Of a DNA stretch of 6,917 bases, positions 5,268-6,917 are shown in pieces (position 1 is the stretch's first letter; the number at the start of each line of letters is the position of its first letter). The notes under the pieces are model-generated. The model had not been told where the DNA came from. It made no database searches and saw nothing but the letters and a program-made list of their open reading frames with translations. The translations under genes were made by a program, and so were the position numbers. Source of the DNA: Burkholderiaceae bacterium (GTDB lineage: Bacteria > Pseudomonadota > Gammaproteobacteria > Burkholderiales > Burkholderiaceae); NCBI GenBank assembly GCA_017998575.1, contig JAGOCV010000219.1:1-6917 (forward strand), written 5' to 3'.

Positions 5268-5562
5268 GCACGCCCATCTCACGGCAGCGGTTGCCGAACG
5301 CGATGCTGGTGTACTGGCTGCCCCTGGTCGGAGTGGTGGATCACCGATCCTGGGCTGTGGGTGTGCAGCGCCATGTTCAACGCCGAGATCACCAGTTCGG
5401 CCGTCATGTCCTCGCCCATCGACCAGCCCACCACCTTACGGCTGATGGCGTTCAACACCATGGCTAGGGCTAGGTACAGGAACCCCATCAGGTGGGGATG
5501 CAGGTCATGTCGGCCACCGACAGCCGATTCGGAGCATCGGCAAGGAACTGGCGATTGACCAG
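5268..5562 (-). pseudogene. Internal OrfB fragment of a third IS3-family element (IS3-c), frameshifted
   Basis: Minus-strand translation from 5562 gives LVNRQFLADAPNRLSVADMT then CIPT and a TGA. One base appears lost there (TGG to TG), and the next frame resumes as MGFLYLALAMVLNAISRKVV from 5488. It continues to GSVIHHSDQG at about 5321, where an extra C shifts the frame again and the protein goes on as SQYTSIAFGNRCREMGV to 5269. Pieced together this is the DDE core of an IS3 OrfB, with catalytic Asp in VADMT and in HHSDQGSQY. Both ends are cut by other elements (IS3-b on the left, IS21-b on the right), so it is a dead relic. The frameshifts suggest it is older than the insertions, or that IS3-c was already decaying. 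Confidence 0.85.
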
Positions 5563-5612
5563 TGTCGGCGCCGATTCAATATTGACCCACCCTGCCGATT
5601 GAACTTTGACCC
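5563..5612 (-). repeat. Terminal repeats and right tip of IS21-b
   Basis: Plus-strand CCGATTCAATATTGACCC (5571-5588) and CCGATTGAACTTTGACCC (5595-5612) match at 15 of 18 positions with a 24-bp period. The tip reads TGTCGGCGCC at 5563, i.e. ...GACA on the minus strand, as expected for an IS21 end. These are probable IstA binding sites. The unit sequence is unrelated to that of IS21-a. Confidence 0.75.
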
Positions 5613-5759
5613 GGGGATGAGTGCCGGCATTGTGTCTGCCGACTGTGCATAACTGTAGCTGTTTCCTCCTCTCCTATGCTCTTTCGGAATCGTTTGTTGC
5701 GCGGGGGAAGACGCGAAGGGCGTAGCCCGTAGCGGCTTGCCCCGCGCGCGCCGAACGTT

Positions 5760-6557
5760 TCAACCCTCTGCTGGGGTCGGCTTGACCCCCTTGCGCTCGT
5801 TCTCGCGCGCCCGGATGCGCTTCTTGGTGTTGGCCGTGGCCTGCGTGACGCGGTAGCTCTCGTTGCCCGTCTCCACGATGTGGCAGTGGTGCGTGAGCCG
5901 GTCCAGCAGCGCGGTGGTCATCTTCGCGTCCACGAACACGCTGGACCATTCGGCGAAGTCCAGGTTGGTCGTGATCACCACGCTGGTGTGCTCGTACAGG
6001 CGGCTAAGCAGATGGAACAGCATTGCCCCACCGGCCTGGCTGAAGGGCAGATACCCCAGCTCATCGAGGATGACGGCGTCCATTCGCAGCAGGCTCATGG
6101 CGATGCGCCCGGCCCGGCCCTGCGCCTTCTCCTGCTCAAGGGCGTTGACCAGGTCCACCGCCCCGTAGAAGCGCACCCGCTTGCCATGCTGGGCGATGCC
6201 CGCCACGCCGATGGCTGTTGCAAGATGGCTTTTGCCGGTGCCCGGACCACCGACCAGCACGACGTTGTGCGCCGCCTCGGTGAACGCCGTCTCGGCCAGT
6301 TGCACAACCAGCTTGCGGTCCACCGGCGAGACCTGGAAGTCGAACCCCGCCAAGTCCCGATGCACAGGGAACTTCGCCGCGTTCATCTGGTGGCTGACCG
6401 AGCGGGTGGCTCGGTCGGTGGTCTCGGCGCGCAGCATCTGTTCGATCAACCAGCGCGATCGGTCCAGATCGGCATTGTTCTGCTCGATCAGATCGGCCCA
6501 TGTGGCGGCCATGCCGTGCAGACGCAGCCCCTTCAGTTCGGCAATAACATCACGCAT
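5760..6557 (-). CDS. istB: IstB, ATP-binding helper of IS21 transposition (IS21-b)
   Basis: From the ATG at 6557 the protein is 265 residues, a normal IstB length. The Walker A motif GGPGTGKS is at 103-110, Walker [11 protein letters not shown] at 162-171, NLDFAEW at 198-204 and the conserved [13 protein letters not shown] at 217-229. The C-terminal tail is basic ([13 protein letters not shown]). A perfect AGGAGG six bases upstream and the overlap with the istA stop fix this start over an in-frame ATG at 6608, which lies inside istA. As an AAA+ ATPase it would assist IstA in target capture. It differs strongly from the IstB at 308-1093, including a longer N-terminal domain and a different Walker B, so the two come from separate IS21 lineages. 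The gene is intact. Confidence 0.96.
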   Translation of the reverse strand: MRDVIAELKGLRLHGMAATWADLIEQNNADLDRSRWLIEQMLRAETTDRATRSVSHQMNAAKFPVHRDLAGFDFQVSPVDRKLVVQLAETAFTEAAHNVVLVGGPGTGKSHLATAIGVAGIAQHGKRVRFYGAVDLVNALEQEKAQGRAGRIAMSLLRMDAVILDELGYLPFSQAGGAMLFHLLSRLYEHTSVVITTNLDFAEWSSVFVDAKMTTALLDRLTHHCHIVETGNESYRVTQATANTKKRIRARENERKGVKPTPAEG

Positions 6558-6917
6558 GGTCGGCCTCCTGCAGGTCGCGCAGCCGGTCGTAGCGCGCGGT
6601 GTCGGCAATGGGCGGGATCAGCACCTGCAGCATCGTGGCAACGTTGGCCGGCCGCGGCGCGGCGTTCAGGCGCGCCAGCACATTGACCACATGCTCGGCG
6701 CTCACGCGTCCCGAGGGCGGCCCACCTTCCAGCGCCAGCTCCACGGCCACCAGCACCGCGTCCAGCCCGGCTGCGGGCACCAGCGCCAGCACCTTGGCCA
6801 TCAACCGGTCGCCCCCGCTTTCGCGCAGCAGCGCCCGGCGCAGCCGCTGCAGCGGCTCGGGCAAGTCCATGAACGGCGCCCCGTTGCGCAGCGCGCCGGG
6901 CTTGCGCTGCACCAGCG
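6550..6917 (-). CDS. istA: IstA, C-terminal part of IS21-family transposase (IS21-b), runs off right edge
   Basis: The frame is open to the window edge and gives about 121 C-terminal residues, beginning [19 protein letters not shown] and ending ADHA. The block [15 protein letters not shown] in other IstA proteins corresponds here to [20 protein letters not shown], followed by [13 protein letters not shown] and [12 protein letters not shown], the usual tail of this IstA subgroup. The catalytic DDE core lies outside the window. The TGA overlaps the istB ATG by eight bases (ATGCGTGA), the classic istAB arrangement. There is no frameshift in the visible part, so the gene may be complete beyond the edge. 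Confidence 0.9.
   Translation of the reverse strand, partial: LVQRKPGALRNGAPFMDLPEPLQRLRRALLRESGGDRLMAKVLALVPAAGLDAVLVAVELALEGGPPSGRVSAEHVVNVLARLNAAPRPANVATMLQVLIPPIADTARYDRLRDLQEADHA
6564..6569 (-). promoter_or_regulatory. Ribosome binding site of istB (IS21-b)
   Basis: CCTCCT on the plus strand is AGGAGG on the minus strand, six bases before the ATG at 6557 and inside the end of istA. It supports coupled translation of istB. Confidence 0.8.

Larger units (their letters stand above)
5563..6917 (-). mobile_element. 3' part of IS21-family element IS21-b
   Basis: The segment contains the end of istA, complete istB, a roughly 150-base non-coding tail (5613-5759) and two terminal repeats, ending at TGT (5563). 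In the tail I see only a purine-rich stretch (minus strand, about 5660-5675) and short GC-rich inverted pieces, with no convincing gene or terminator. The element truncates the IS3-c OrfB at 5562, so I infer it inserted there, with the remainder of IS3-c to the right of the window. It is oriented opposite to IS21-a. Confidence 0.8.

Noticed and set aside
5610..5680. Possible 24-codon gene on the minus strand (MHSRQTQ...) in the tail of IS21-b
   Set aside because: The purine-rich stretch resembling a ribosome binding site is about 14 bases away, too far, and the frame runs through the terminal repeats.
5880..6686. 268-codon plus-strand open frame opposite istB/istA of IS21-b
   Set aside because: It is a shadow of the Walker-motif-bearing IstB gene, with no motif or ribosome binding site of its own.
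1..6917. CRISPR array, tRNA, rRNA, integron or phage attachment site
   Set aside because: No regularly spaced repeats beyond the two-copy IS21 end units, and no cloverleaf or integrase signature, were seen in the window.

Overview
The window is a dense pile of insertion sequences (IS) with no recognisable chromosomal housekeeping gene. Base composition is high-GC by eye, and the coding style and transposase types (IS21, IS66 and two-frame IS3 elements, one with an MKKSRFTE-type OrfA) fit a proteobacterium. A beta-proteobacterium such as a member of the Burkholderiales, or a plasmid or genomic island in one, is my best guess, but the sequence does not prove it.

Layout from left to right: (1) 1-122, the start of an IS3-type element on the minus strand (IS3-a), with only its terminus, a ribosome binding site and 12 codons of OrfA visible. 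(2) 123-1189, the right part of an IS21-family element (IS21-a, plus strand): the last 53 codons of istA, a complete istB, two 20-bp terminal repeats and a right end closing in TGACA. (3) 1190-4393, the right part of an IS66-family element (plus strand): tnpA lacking its 5' end, intact tnpB and tnpC, then two non-transposase genes (a pRiA4b ORF-3-like protein and an 82-residue unknown) and a right inverted repeat ending GCTTAC. (4) 4394-5267, the 5' half of a second IS3-family element on the minus strand (IS3-b): complete OrfA, and OrfB cut after its second catalytic Asp. (5) 5268-5562, an internal scrap of a third IS3-family OrfB (IS3-c, minus strand) carrying two frameshifts. (6) 5563-6917, the 3' part of a different IS21-family element (IS21-b, minus strand): terminal repeats, complete istB, and the C-terminal part of istA running off the right edge.

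Each junction cuts one transposase gene at the terminus of the next element, so the simplest reading is serial nesting: IS3-c was hit by IS3-b, which was hit by IS66, which was hit by IS21-a, which was hit by IS3-a. IS21-b struck IS3-c separately from the other side. The window would then show only the right arms of the nest, and the missing halves should lie in mirror order to the left.

Functionally, IstA/IstB, TnpA/B/C and OrfA/OrfB are transposition machineries. Only istB of each IS21 element, tnpB and tnpC of IS66, and OrfA of IS3-b are visible as whole genes, and no element is seen complete. The least ordinary content is the pair of passenger genes inside the IS66 element and a foldable leader between tnpB and tnpC. 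I see no defence system, CRISPR array, tRNA or rRNA.
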